A stretch of DNA of 64,000 nucleotides from JBOFIQ01 sp051654905 (GTDB taxonomy: Bacteria; Actinomycetota; Actinomycetes; Propionibacteriales; Propionibacteriaceae), in assembly GCA_051654905.1 (NCBI GenBank), contig JBOFYY010000144.1, forward strand, positions 62,001 through 126,000, in the 5' to 3' direction. The notes under the pieces were generated by a model. It had not been told where the DNA came from, searched no databases, and worked only from the letters and a program-made list of their open reading frames with translations. Position 1 is the first letter of the stretch. The number at the start of each line of letters is the position of its first letter. The translations under genes were made by a program, and so were the position numbers. This document shows, piece by piece, positions 52,673 through 62,004 of the stretch.

Positions 52673-52879
52673 GTCGTGGACGAGTTTGAAAAATCGTTCA
52701 GGGGGCTGGTTTCGTCCTAGATCATCGTGATAGTGAAGAACCGAGACAGAATCAGGGACCTCTGTTGTTGCTGTTTTCCACCAAGAGAGTGCCGACGCGC
52801 GTCCGGGGGCTTGGCGATAGCGAGCAAGCGTGATGGGAATGAAGACATTATATGAGTGGCGAATGCGGGCATAGCAGCC

Positions 52880-53263
52880 TTATTTACTTGTCTATGTGTG
52901 GAAGCCAGCAATAGCATCAGCGCATGGATTACCCATGGTGTTGATATCGATCATGGACAGGCATTAGCTTTCATCGCAGCCCAACAATAAAGCCTGATAA
53001 CGGCGTCGGCTTTTCTTATGTTCGGTTTACTTGATGTATGTGGATGGGGCACTTTAGGGCACGCCTCAGTGGGATGGATATAGTTTTATAAATGAACTGA
53101 GTTTCTGGTGAGATATACGGAAGGTAATCCTAAGAGGTTTGGGAAGAATTCTGATGTGGTTATGGCTTTCTTTCGAGAGCTGGATTCTCGCTATTGGTCC
53201 CGGTTTCATAAAATAGTGTTGTAATAAGCACGAACTGCCATTTGCATCAGTAATAATGACTTC
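52880..53263. other. Gene-poor stretch with possible remnants
   Basis: No convincing gene. A short plus-strand frame ends at 52990 just before a stem-loop, and another frame (53108-53224, 38 codons) has protein-like composition but no SD. Minus-strand ORFs here look like shadows. Probably eroded accessory DNA between the GNAT gene and the SUFU gene. Confidence 0.5.
52989..53017 (+). terminator. Stem-loop with U-run
   Basis: AAAGCC (52989-52994) pairs with GGCTTT (53008-53013), followed by TCTT. Terminator-like, right after the stop of a short plus-strand frame. Confidence 0.5.
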
Positions 53264-54386
53264 ATGGGTATGTTTGATAAATTTCGCAAGAATAAGCAAA
53301 AGGTTACAGCTTCGGTTTCTAATGACGCAGCTTTGGCAGCTGAGATAGCAACTGCTGAGAAGGCTTGTTTAAATACGGCTTAGCTCAGCAGAAGCTGTAG
53401 ATGCGGTCTCTAAAGCGACGCATCCAGGTGCTAAACCCTTTGTTTTACGAGTAAATCGAGCTCCAGAAGGTCCATGGAGTGCGCTGCAATGGGTCGATAT
53501 TTACCGAGTTTCAGATCCTACTCCGCACTGGCACTATATTGGCACCGGTTTAGGCTCAGCCTTCAACTTTGAACTGACCTTCCGTCTTTACGACGAACAG
53601 GCGATGAACTCCGATAATGAACCGCCGACTTGGCCTGCTTCATTAATGAAGAATTTAGCAGATTATGTTGACCGGACGGGTAACTGGTTTGCGCCGTTGC
53701 ACTCTATGACTTGTAATGGGCCGATTGTGGTAGGTCTTCCTACCGATCTCGATGCGGTAGCTTTCATTTCAGATCCGCAGCTAGATCCGATAGATAGTTT
53801 GAGCGGTGAAATCGAATTTGTTCAGATAGTAGGAATTACTGCTGATGAATTGGAAGCTTGGACTAATTGGCAGGCACGAGGAATGGTAGATCTGCTTCTA
53901 CAGCGTTATCCCTGGGGTATTACGCAAATTGAGCGATCGTCAATGCTGACTGATCCAGCAGTAGCAGAACAGATTCAGAGCGGGATAGCTCGCGATGGTT
54001 CGAGTATTGGAGCCTTTGCTATCGAGAATCTTTCTTGGACATCAGGCTCACCTGTCACGGTAAGAATCGGCGCTAATCAGGTGCAGAGTTTCATACAGCT
54101 ATTGTCTGGACGGCTATCTTTTGGTCAGGATCTTGTGCTTTTTGGTCCTGAAGGACGTTCTATACAAATGTTTGCGACAGCTGCCGGCGATGACAATCAA
54201 GTAATCATTTCGCAGTCAACTATGACGGTCAGACTCACATCTAGCACTATCGAAGCGCTTGTTGCAGCACTAAAACCAGAGCAGGGACTATATTCGGTAT
54301 CGCCACTAAACGAACAGCTTATTTTTGAGGTAGTTCCAAGTGAGATTTTAGATGCTGATGGAAAAGTGACACGTATAGTCGGCTAA
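53264..54386 (+). pseudogene. Suppressor-of-fused (SUFU) domain protein, frameshifted
   Basis: ATG 53264 (TAATAAT 6 nt upstream) opens a frame that reads MGMFDKFRKN and stops at 53381-53383. One base forward, the frame open from 53373 to 54386 encodes a SUFU domain: WSALQWVDIYR, the hallmark PHWHYIGTGLG and FELTFRL, then DYVDRTGNWF. The ATG at 53604 falls inside the domain, so calling a gene there would cut off its N-terminus. A single-base indel in 53373-53380 would join both parts (about 374 codons). SUFU proteins occur in polymorphic toxin and immunity contexts. Pseudogene or sequencing error. Confidence 0.75.
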
Positions 54387-54414
54387 TCCCTAGGCAAGTA
54401 AATAATTATTTTCA

Positions 54415-54469
54415 GAACACGTCGCCGGTTGTTTTAGCTCTACTTATGGCGACGTGTTCTTGTTATATT
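54415..54469 (+). terminator. Terminator after SUFU gene
   Basis: Perfect 12-base arms 54415-54426 and 54448-54459 (GAACACGTCGCC and complement), 21-nt loop, then TTGTTATATTT. Confidence 0.8.
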
Positions 54470-54596
54470 TCTAGATATGTTAGGAGCTTAAAACTACGCG
54501 TGGGTGTAGCGATAAAACCGTTCAGTAAAAGATCTGAACTCGCTAAATCTTTCAATAAATATGAAGCTAGATAGTTTGAGACGGTAGACTTATTCG

Positions 54597-55142
54597 GTGA
54601 CTCATGTTCTAACAGCTGTACAGCGCCATCGTTCCACTTTGACTCAGTTCCTGAAGTTTGGGTTCGTTGGAGGCTCTGGCGTACTAGTTAATATGCTGGT
54701 AGCAGTTGTTATGAACAAGCTCAATGGTGGAACTGAGAACTCGCAGAACGTTCTCTTTCCGCTACTTGGGTCGTTCAACTTCAGGTTCTCTAACTTGGTT
54801 TGGATTGTCGCATTTTTGATTGCGAACCTAACCAACTTTCAGCTCAACCGCAGCTGGACTTTTCAAACAAGTAAACATGCCGGTTGGTGGAAAGAGTTTT
54901 GGCCGTTCTTTGCTGTCGGATCAGTCGCAGCAATTATTGGGTTCTTCCTAAAAATCGCTATGACAAACCCAACTTCTTTCTTCTTCTTGCCAGAACCTTA
55001 TTTTCATGGTGGGCAAGGAGCTGGGCTACGATCTCGTGAATACTGGTCGCAGCTCATAGCTATCTTTCTGACTTTGCCTATCAATTTTGTAGTCAATAAG
55101 CTATGGACTTTCCGTGCAGTGCGCGGGGCTGACGCGTCGTAG
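54597..55142 (+). CDS. GtrA family membrane protein
   Basis: 181 residues, four transmembrane segments, with LKFGFVGGSGVLVN, NFQLNRSWTF and the repeat NKLWTFR characteristic of GtrA, which flips or assists lipid-linked sugar transfer in glycosylation systems. A polar loop between helices 1 and 2 is longer than usual. GTG with TAGACT 6 nt upstream: likely leaderless. No glycosyltransferase is adjacent. Confidence 0.88.
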   Translation: MTHVLTAVQRHRSTLTQFLKFGFVGGSGVLVNMLVAVVMNKLNGGTENSQNVLFPLLGSFNFRFSNLVWIVAFLIANLTNFQLNRSWTFQTSKHAGWWKEFWPFFAVGSVAAIIGFFLKIAMTNPTSFFFLPEPYFHGGQGAGLRSREYWSQLIAIFLTLPINFVVNKLWTFRAVRGADAS

Positions 55143-55234
55143 TTATCGAAAAACCTGGAGTTGCAGTGGCGCGTCTAGAAAATATTTTTGGAAGCACCTT
55201 GCACAATTGAAATGTCCACTGTTAGTAAATCTCA

Positions 55235-55438
55235 TTGAGGTACTTTGTGCTTGCTGTCTTAACTGCGATCGCTGTAATCCTATTTTCCTTCATCGTAGGT
55301 ATAGGTACAGCATTAGCGTTATCTGGAGTTCTCATAGATAGATTTCCAGTGCTACACGCCAAGCTCGCTGAAATTACTCGGCACCTAAATGGAGATGCTG
55401 AGGCTCCAGAGCGAGTAAGGCGATTCTTCGATCACTAA
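55235..55438 (+). CDS. Small membrane protein
   Basis: 67 residues from TTG 55235 (GTG 55247 also possible). One N-terminal helix pair (about residues 2-33) then a soluble charged tail. Not recognised; 28 bases upstream of ftsY. Weak starts, so only moderate confidence that it is translated. Confidence 0.45.
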   Translation: MRYFVLAVLTAIAVILFSFIVGIGTALALSGVLIDRFPVLHAKLAEITRHLNGDAEAPERVRRFFDH

Positions 55439-55466
55439 AAACTGCAAAGCTGAGTAAGCTAGCTGT

Positions 55467-56609
55467 GTGAATATCTTTTGGATTATCTTCGGTGGTATAG
55501 CTGCCTGTATTCTTGCGGCTACTGCCATCATTATTTTTGCGCCAAAGCAGGAGCTAGAAGCTGCTCCTGAATGTCCAGAACTGCCTGCTGCTAATGATGG
55601 CGGCGTTAGCGATGACTCTGCGACTACTGTCGAAGATTCATTGCCTGCCGATGATGATATAGCCGCTATCGATACTCCAGAAGCAACAGCTTCTCGTATG
55701 ACGCGACTACGTCGTAAACTTGCTGCACAAAATAACCCATTCGCTCGTGGATTTCTGGGATTATTAGCGGCAGATCGTATCGATGAAGATACTTGGGAAG
55801 ATTTTGAGACGGCGCTAATTACCAGCGATCTAGGAGTTGGGCCAACAACGGAGCTTATTACCCAGCTACGACGCCGGCTTTCTGTTGATGGAGTTAATGA
55901 CCCGCAAGAAGCTAAAGCCATTCTCAGCGAAGAACTACTTACATTGGTAGATCCAAGTCTTGATCGTAGCCTTAACCTTGTTAAGCCTGATGAAAATACC
56001 CCTGCTGTTTTGATGATGGTTGGGGTAAATGGCACCGGTAAAACTACTACTGTTGGCAAGCTGGGGCGAGTACTAGTTGCTGAAGGTAAAACTCTTCTTA
56101 TGGGAGCTGCCGATACTTTCCGCGCTGCCGCGCCAGAACAGCTTGTTACTTGGGGAGAGCGTGTTGGTGCTGATGTTATACGTGGCGCTGAGGGTGCCGA
56201 TCCAGCATCGGTAGCATTTAATGCTGTTGATGAAGGTGTCAAACGTGGGGTAGACGTAGTTCTTATCGATACCGCGGGACGTCTTCATACCAAAACTGGG
56301 TTGATGGATGAGCTAGGTAAGGTAAAGCGGGTAGTCGAGAAGAAAGCTCCGATTCAAGAAGTACTGCTAGTTCTCGACGCTACAACAGGACAGAATGGCT
56401 TGACGCAGGCGCGAATTTTCCGCGAAGTTGTAGATGTTACCGGTATCGTTCTCACTAAACTCGATGGATCAGCTAAGGGCGGTATTGTCGTTCAGGTTCA
56501 GCGCGAGTTAGGTGTGCCCGTAAAACTTATCGGATTAGGTGAAGGTCCAGACGATCTAGCTCCATTCGATGCAGAACAGTTTGTAGATGCGCTTCTAAGC
56601 CAAGAATAA
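55467..56609 (+). CDS. ftsY: Signal recognition particle receptor FtsY
   Basis: Membrane-associated SRP receptor GTPase. 380 residues: N-terminal membrane helix (2-25), acidic Asp/Glu-rich linker (30-75), N domain, then G domain with GVNGTGKTT, DTAGRLHTK and TKLDGSAKGG. Membrane-anchored N-terminus is the actinobacterial form. GTG with TAAGCT 6 nt upstream, no SD. smc, which usually precedes it, is absent here. Confidence 0.96.
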   Translation: MNIFWIIFGGIAACILAATAIIIFAPKQELEAAPECPELPAANDGGVSDDSATTVEDSLPADDDIAAIDTPEATASRMTRLRRKLAAQNNPFARGFLGLLAADRIDEDTWEDFETALITSDLGVGPTTELITQLRRRLSVDGVNDPQEAKAILSEELLTLVDPSLDRSLNLVKPDENTPAVLMMVGVNGTGKTTTVGKLGRVLVAEGKTLLMGAADTFRAAAPEQLVTWGERVGADVIRGAEGADPASVAFNAVDEGVKRGVDVVLIDTAGRLHTKTGLMDELGKVKRVVEKKAPIQEVLLVLDATTGQNGLTQARIFREVVDVTGIVLTKLDGSAKGGIVVQVQRELGVPVKLIGLGEGPDDLAPFDAEQFVDALLSQE

Positions 56610-56624
56610 ATCCATAACAGAACT

Positions 56625-56668
56625 CGGGTAGGTACTGCCGTTATTGCGGTGATACCTACCCGATTTTT
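56625..56668 (+). terminator. Rho-independent terminator after ftsY
   Basis: Perfect 10-base arms CGGGTAGGTA (56625-56634) and complement (56653-56662) with an inner CCG/CGG stem, then ATTTTTATT. Confidence 0.92.
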
Positions 56669-56769
56669 ATTACAAATAAATTTATTTAGGTAGTGGAAAC
56701 GTGTGTCGGGATTTGCTTTTAGCTTAATAACCGATTTACTAGCAGAAAACATGGCACAAAGGAGTTGTT

Positions 56770-59532
56770 GTGGGGCTGCTTAGATATGTCCTATCAAGAA
56801 TGCGTGGTGATAGGAAACGAGTTGGAGCAATATGGTTAACGATCTGTTTTGCGGTCACATCATTTTGCGTACTAGCTGGATCGGCAGCTACACAACATCT
56901 TGAAGTTACTCAAAGTGTGGAAGAAAACTTTCGTACCAATTATGACATTCTGGTGCGTCCTAAAGGATCTATCGCTCAACTAGAAGCTGAGCAAGGACTG
57001 ATACGTGGAAACGCACAATCTTCGGTATATGGCGGTATTTCTTTTACTGATTGGGAGAAAATTACCCACATCAACGGGGTTGAAGTTGCTGCGCCTATTG
57101 CCATGATGGGTCAAGTTATGCACAGCGTCGCAGTAGTAATAAACCTTGCTGAGGCATTTCCAGAAAATCAAGAACGAGCCTTAGTTCATATTACTGGGCA
57201 TGTTGTTTCCCGAAATGGACACCTTAATTTACCGTGGAGTGGGGTATGGGTGTATTTGACACGTGCACAGCTACAAGAAGATCACATAGCCATAAGTAGT
57301 GGGGGAGAGCTTAGTGGTCCTATCAGAGAAAATATTGCTGGAAAATCTTATTACCCAGGTATTGCCGGTAAAAGCAAGGAAGTGCCTAAGCAAAATAATT
57401 CTTTAAAAGATTCGTGGAGTGATAGAGAAGATATCGATGTTATTGATCAAGGCAGTAGTAAAAATCGTGGTTACAATTTTACTCTGGTTCTAAACTTACC
57501 TATTTCGGTAGCAGCTATTGACCCAGCTAGCGAACAGCGACTACTAAATATGGAAAGCACCGTTACCTCCGGTCGGTGGCTTACCGCAGCAGATCAGTGG
57601 CAGATATCAGAAGTAGAAGGTACTAAAAGAGCGTCAATTCCAACAGTGCTAAACAAAGAAGTATCTTCAGATTTTCGTGGCGAAGTGCAAGTAGATAGTT
57701 TTACTGCTACGGCTGCTGAAGAGTTTGCTAGATTCTCCTTAGATAGCAACAGTAGCAATTCAAATTTCCTTAAGGGACTAACCCCTACTTCTTCTAAAAA
57801 GTGTTGTATTAGCGATGCTGTCACAATGTGGAGCGAAGCTATTGATAAGACCACAAAAAAATCTGATAGCAGCAAAGAAATTATAGTAAATACTGGGTTT
57901 GTGCGTCCAGATTCTGTCCAGATTAAAAGAAATAGTGACGCTATGATTCCTGAACCAGTGGAACCAGATCTAACGAAAGACTATACAGAAGTTGGTTTCG
58001 CTCCAGTGCCTACTTTCGCTGATACCGGATACCGAAAATTGGACTTTTTGCCTGCGATCAATTCAATAAGTCAAAATCAGAGCAATGATGTGGCCTTAGA
58101 ACCTGTTGGAGTATTCGACGGTTCCAAAATTATGCAAGGACCAGCATTAGCGCAAGTTCCTATGGAACTGTACAGCTCGGTTCCAGTACTTCCTGCTGAT
58201 GCTGCAACTAAAGAGATCGTAGGAGAGCGGATGCTTTCTGATCTGAACCCGGCAGGATACTTGCAACCCGCAGCGGCAGCATTAATTCCTATTTCACAGC
58301 TAGGAGTTTTGCAAGATCGAGTGGCTGGTATTGATCAAATAGCTCCAATATCAGTTATGCGAGTGCGGGTGGCTGATGTAACTGGGAATAATGAAATTTC
58401 CCGGGAGCGAATTAGATCTGTTGCAGAGCAAATCGCGTTAGAGACCGGATTAGATGTTGACATCGTTGTAGGGTCTTCTTCGTCAAAACAGTTAGTGAAA
58501 CTACCGGCCTCAAAACTAGGGCTACCGTCGTTGCGGCTCCATGAAATGTGGACCAAAAAAGGTGTATCAGTAGTTGTTACGCAAGCTGTTGATCGTAAGT
58601 CATTATTACTATTTGGACTGATCTTTCTTTCTTCTGCGCTTACCGTAGCTATGGGGGCTCATGCTTCAGTGCGAGCACGACGCCAAGAGCTAGGAGTTTT
58701 AGCGTGTATCGGCTGGCGACCTGAGCTATTGCGAAACTCTATTTTGCTGGAAATGGCGATAATCGGAGTCAGTGCAGCAACTGTAGGAGCAATTATCGCG
58801 TGGCCGTTAGCGGCGTTAGTAGGGGCAAGAATTGTGTGGTGGCAATCAATGCTAGCGATTCCAGCTGCGGTGCTAATGACAGTATTAGCAGGATCATTTG
58901 CCAGCAGGAAAGCTAGAAAAATAACACCTATTACTGCTGTGCGCTCTGCAATTGCGGTACGAAATAGCGGAGTAATTAGATTACGAGGAGCAATTTCGTT
59001 AGGAATGATGATCGCTGCTAAAAAACCGATAAGAACAGGGGTAGGAGCGATTGCTTTGGGGATTGGCATTGGATCTCTAACGCTGCTAATTTCGTTGAAT
59101 CAGATATTCCATGGTCGAGTTGTTGGAACTGTTTTAGGAGATGCAGTATCTGTCCAAGTGCGTGGTGCAGATACCGTTGCTGGGATATTTCTGCTTACTT
59201 TGGGATTAATATCACTGGCAATGATTCTTTTCTTAACTATGACAGAAGACGCGCGAGTATTTGCTTCTTTAAACGCTGCTGGCTGGACAGATCGGCGGCT
59301 AGGAGGAGTAGTTGTCACACAATCTGTTTGCATAGGGCTTTTGGGTGCAGCACTAGGAGTCGTGCTAGGACTAGGAACGATCAAGATTCTTACGAAACAA
59401 CTAACCGTGGCAATGGTTCACATAGCAGCGGAGTTCTCTGTGATAGCTCTCGTATGCTGCATCGTCATTGCGCTTATTTTTGCTTCGAGATTAAGAAAAC
59501 TTCCATTGGCAAGATTGCTGGCGCAAGATTAG
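56770..59532 (+). CDS. Large FtsX-like ABC transporter permease
   Basis: 920 residues with a MacB/FtsX layout: one N-terminal transmembrane helix (about 20-40), a very large periplasmic/extracellular domain (about 45-610), then hydrophobic clusters around 615-720 and 760-910 with FtsX-like repeats (VRARRQELGVLACIGWRPELL and a second copy ASLNAAGWTDRRL). GTG behind AGGAG. No ATPase gene is adjacent; the partner is not identified. It interrupts the ftsY-ffh neighbourhood. Base composition is more AT-rich than flanks. Confidence 0.85.
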   Translation: MGLLRYVLSRMRGDRKRVGAIWLTICFAVTSFCVLAGSAATQHLEVTQSVEENFRTNYDILVRPKGSIAQLEAEQGLIRGNAQSSVYGGISFTDWEKITHINGVEVAAPIAMMGQVMHSVAVVINLAEAFPENQERALVHITGHVVSRNGHLNLPWSGVWVYLTRAQLQEDHIAISSGGELSGPIRENIAGKSYYPGIAGKSKEVPKQNNSLKDSWSDREDIDVIDQGSSKNRGYNFTLVLNLPISVAAIDPASEQRLLNMESTVTSGRWLTAADQWQISEVEGTKRASIPTVLNKEVSSDFRGEVQVDSFTATAAEEFARFSLDSNSSNSNFLKGLTPTSSKKCCISDAVTMWSEAIDKTTKKSDSSKEIIVNTGFVRPDSVQIKRNSDAMIPEPVEPDLTKDYTEVGFAPVPTFADTGYRKLDFLPAINSISQNQSNDVALEPVGVFDGSKIMQGPALAQVPMELYSSVPVLPADAATKEIVGERMLSDLNPAGYLQPAAAALIPISQLGVLQDRVAGIDQIAPISVMRVRVADVTGNNEISRERIRSVAEQIALETGLDVDIVVGSSSSKQLVKLPASKLGLPSLRLHEMWTKKGVSVVVTQAVDRKSLLLFGLIFLSSALTVAMGAHASVRARRQELGVLACIGWRPELLRNSILLEMAIIGVSAATVGAIIAWPLAALVGARIVWWQSMLAIPAAVLMTVLAGSFASRKARKITPITAVRSAIAVRNSGVIRLRGAISLGMMIAAKKPIRTGVGAIALGIGIGSLTLLISLNQIFHGRVVGTVLGDAVSVQVRGADTVAGIFLLTLGLISLAMILFLTMTEDARVFASLNAAGWTDRRLGGVVVTQSVCIGLLGAALGVVLGLGTIKILTKQLTVAMVHIAAEFSVIALVCCIVIALIFASRLRKLPLARLLAQD

Positions 59533-59542
59533 AAAGTAGTAG

Positions 59543-59628
59543 GGGCGTCGGACCGGGAAGCGCCTCTCGGCGCGTGGCCGCTCAGAGCGGCTAAAGTTGG
59601 AGCCCGGGGCTACCACAGCCCGACGCTT
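59543..59628. ncRNA. Candidate structured RNA, multibranched
   Basis: An 86-base GC-rich block folds by hand into a closing stem (59543-59551 with 59620-59628, seven Watson-Crick plus two G-U pairs), an inner stem CCGGG/CCCGG (59553-59557, 59603-59607), two perfect hairpins (GCGCC/GGCGC at 59560-59573 and GCCGCT/AGCGGC at 59577-59591) and a small GGCT/AGCC hairpin. It lies between the permease and a convergent gene. No tRNA or SRP RNA signature (no GGTTCGA loop, no GGAAGCA loop). Strand unknown; could be an sRNA or an elaborate terminator. Confidence 0.4.
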
Positions 59629-59698
59629 GTCATGAGCATAAGGCTTTCAAAGTATTACTTCAATACCGGCGAGCCTGTATGTCATCAAAATGTAACTT

Positions 59699-60289
59699 TT
59701 ATCGAAGATCACCGCGTTGCCAAGCTATGGCACATGCGGCTAAGTCTTCGCTAAAAGAAGTAAGTTTTAATTGTTTCGAACTGGTACTTGCAGAGCTCCT
59801 ACCAAGAACAATGATGTGGCAAAAAGTAGCAGCGTGAATTAGCGCATCAGCTAGATCCCCTGTGAAAGCTCCATGCAAAATCGTATCTACAAGTAGGCAG
59901 AGCGCTTCAGGAGTTGGAGCTTCGGTAGTGATTTCTGGTTGGGTCTCTAGAAGTGAATTAACTCCGACGGCATAGTCGTGAGCAACATCTTCTGGATGAA
60001 GGGTTACCCATTCTCGTAGTGCATATAACCGATAGAGGGCACCGGGGAGAGATACTGCCGGGCGAGCCTCCCAAAGGTCCGCAAGCGTAGGTAGCCCGAT
60101 ATCATCAACAACGGTAATAATACGGCGGGTAATTTCAGGGTCATCATTGCTATGTCCAACATGAAGAAGTGCAGCAGCAGTTTCATGGGCAGCATGAAGA
60201 CGGGCAATAGGATCATTGCGTTCGGCTAGAGCTTCGAGCGCAGAAGGCGGCTGAAAGCTGGGGCGATGAGGCTTAGGAGTTGCTTTCAT
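59699..60289 (-). CDS. Conserved actinobacterial protein of unknown function
   Basis: 196 residues, all helical-looking, no signal peptide or membrane segment. Blocks RRIITVVDDIGLPTLADLWE, SLPGALYRLYALREW and ILHGAFTGDLADAL match a conserved hypothetical I recall near ffh/glnD in other actinobacteria; no function known. TAGGCT 6 nt before ATG 60289 with no SD: leaderless. Divergent from ffh. Confidence 0.8.
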   Translation of the reverse strand: MKATPKPHRPSFQPPSALEALAERNDPIARLHAAHETAAALLHVGHSNDDPEITRRIITVVDDIGLPTLADLWEARPAVSLPGALYRLYALREWVTLHPEDVAHDYAVGVNSLLETQPEITTEAPTPEALCLLVDTILHGAFTGDLADALIHAATFCHIIVLGRSSASTSSKQLKLTSFSEDLAACAIAWQRGDLR

Positions 60290-60363
60290 AGCTATAGCCT
60301 AGCCATGATGTGTCCAGAACGCGGTAGACTTTGCCAACGAACATCAACCAAGAGGACAGCTTC

Positions 60364-61974
60364 GTGTTTGACACTTTGCAAGATCGACTTAATGCCACGT
60401 TTAAGAACCTTCGTGGCAAAGGCAAACTTTCTGACGCCGATATCGACGAAACCTGCCGTGAGATACGTATCGCGCTGCTAGAAGCAGACGTGAATCTCGC
60501 CGTTGTTAAAGAGTTCATCGCTGGTGTTAAGTCACGCGCAAAAAGTGCAGAAGTTTCACAGGCGCTAAATCCAAGCCAGCAGATCATCAAGATCGTTAAT
60601 GATGAACTAGTAAAGATTCTTGGTGGGCAGACTCGTACGATTCGTTTTGCTAAAAACCCGCCAACTGTAATCATGTTGGCTGGTTTGCAAGGTGCAGGTA
60701 AGACAACTCTGGCAGGCAAACTCGGTACGTGGCTGCGAGAACAGGGCCATTCCCCGTTGTTGGTTGCTGCCGACTTGCAGCGTCCTAATGCTGTCACTCA
60801 GTTACAGCAAGTGGGCGAACGTGCGGGAGTTCATGTTTTTGCTCCGGAGCCAGGAAATGGTGTTGGTAACCCTGTCGAGGTAGCTAAAGCAGCTATGGGA
60901 CATGCCAACCAGAAATATTACGACGTTGTGATCGTCGATACTGCGGGCCGGTTGGGTATAGATGCTGAACTGATGCAGCAAGCAGCTGACATTAAAGCTG
61001 CAGTTAATCCCGATGAAGTGTTATTCGTAGTTGATGCCATGATCGGACAAGATGCGGTCAATACTGCAACCGCATTCCAAGAGGGCGTTGGTTTTGATGG
61101 TGTGGTCCTTTCCAAACTTGATGGCGACGCTCGTGGTGGTGCTGCGTTATCGATCGCTAAAGTGGTGGGGCGCCCCATCATGTTCGCCTCTAACGGCGAA
61201 GGTCTAAAGGATTTCGATGTCTTCCATCCAGACCGGATGGCTAGCCGTATCCTGGGCATGGGTGACGTACTAACCCTTATTGAGCAGGCTGAAAAAGCCT
61301 TTGATAAGGAGCAGTCAGAAGCTGCTGCCAAGAAACTTCTATCTGGCAAGGGAGAGTTTGGATTACAAGATTTCCTTGATCAGATGCGGTCAATGCGCCG
61401 CATGGGATCTATGAGCAAGATCTTGGGCATGCTGCCAGGTATGGGCGGTCAGATACGTGAAGCAATCGATGCTATTGACGAAAAATCAATTAATCGTATC
61501 GAAGCAATTATTTTGGCAATGACTCCGCAAGAGCGTGCTAATCCAGCCATATTGAATGGCTCTCGTCGTAAGCGTATTGCCGATGGCACTGGAGTTACGG
61601 TTAAAGAAGTCAATGATTTGGTGACTCGATTCAATGAGGCTCGCAAAATGATGGCATCTTTCGGGCAAATGGGTATGGGGGCTGGAATAGCAGGTATCCG
61701 TGGAGCCAAAAAACAAGCTAAGAAAGTTAGTAAGAAGGCTCGGGGAGTATCCGGGAACCCTGCCAAGCGCGCAAATACAGGTGCTGCGGTTCCCGAAGCT
61801 GCTGATGAGGCTCAGGTGCCAGATAATGCAGTAGCTGCGTTTGGTGATTCCGGACAACTACCAGATATGGCTGATCTGGAGAAGATGATGGGTCAGATGA
61901 ACCCGCAAGGCTTTGATCTGCCGCCACAGCTGCGAGATATGTTCCAGCAAGGCAATAAAGGATTTCGAGGCTAA
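60364..61974 (+). CDS. ffh: Signal recognition particle protein Ffh
   Basis: SRP54 GTPase that binds signal peptides and 4.5S RNA. 536 residues from GTG 60364 (AGAGGA upstream); the longer frame from 60331 is unsupported. NG domain: GLQGAGKTT, VDTAGRLG, SKLDGDARGG; Met-rich M domain from about residue 330 (QMRSMRRMGSMSKIL), then a Gly/Lys/Ala and acidic tail. Pairs with FtsY encoded 3.8 kb upstream. The SRP RNA gene was not found here. Confidence 0.96.
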   Translation: MFDTLQDRLNATFKNLRGKGKLSDADIDETCREIRIALLEADVNLAVVKEFIAGVKSRAKSAEVSQALNPSQQIIKIVNDELVKILGGQTRTIRFAKNPPTVIMLAGLQGAGKTTLAGKLGTWLREQGHSPLLVAADLQRPNAVTQLQQVGERAGVHVFAPEPGNGVGNPVEVAKAAMGHANQKYYDVVIVDTAGRLGIDAELMQQAADIKAAVNPDEVLFVVDAMIGQDAVNTATAFQEGVGFDGVVLSKLDGDARGGAALSIAKVVGRPIMFASNGEGLKDFDVFHPDRMASRILGMGDVLTLIEQAEKAFDKEQSEAAAKKLLSGKGEFGLQDFLDQMRSMRRMGSMSKILGMLPGMGGQIREAIDAIDEKSINRIEAIILAMTPQERANPAILNGSRRKRIADGTGVTVKEVNDLVTRFNEARKMMASFGQMGMGAGIAGIRGAKKQAKKVSKKARGVSGNPAKRANTGAAVPEAADEAQVPDNAVAAFGDSGQLPDMADLEKMMGQMNPQGFDLPPQLRDMFQQGNKGFRG

Positions 61975-62004
61975 ATAAGCTAAAGAAAAAGTAACAGATC
62001 AGAG

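Noticed and set aside
52717..52917. 66-residue minus-strand ORF
   Set aside because: Lies out of frame over the protein-like extension of the GNAT gene; composition is not protein-like.
53066..53299. 77-residue minus-strand ORF
   Set aside because: No SD, no recognisable domain, overlaps the start of the SUFU gene; looks like a shadow.
53370..53384. Programmed +1 frameshift as the explanation of the SUFU gene
   Set aside because: The site lacks the slippery codon and upstream SD-like stimulator known from prfB; indel or error is simpler.
48191..55440. Mobile element
   Set aside because: No transposase, integrase, terminal repeats or tRNA-linked attachment site; called only an accessory stretch.
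59543..59628. tRNA or 4.5S RNA at this block
   Set aside because: No T-loop GGTTCGA on either strand, no anticodon arm of right size, and no conserved SRP GGAAG loop; only an unassigned structured RNA is claimed.
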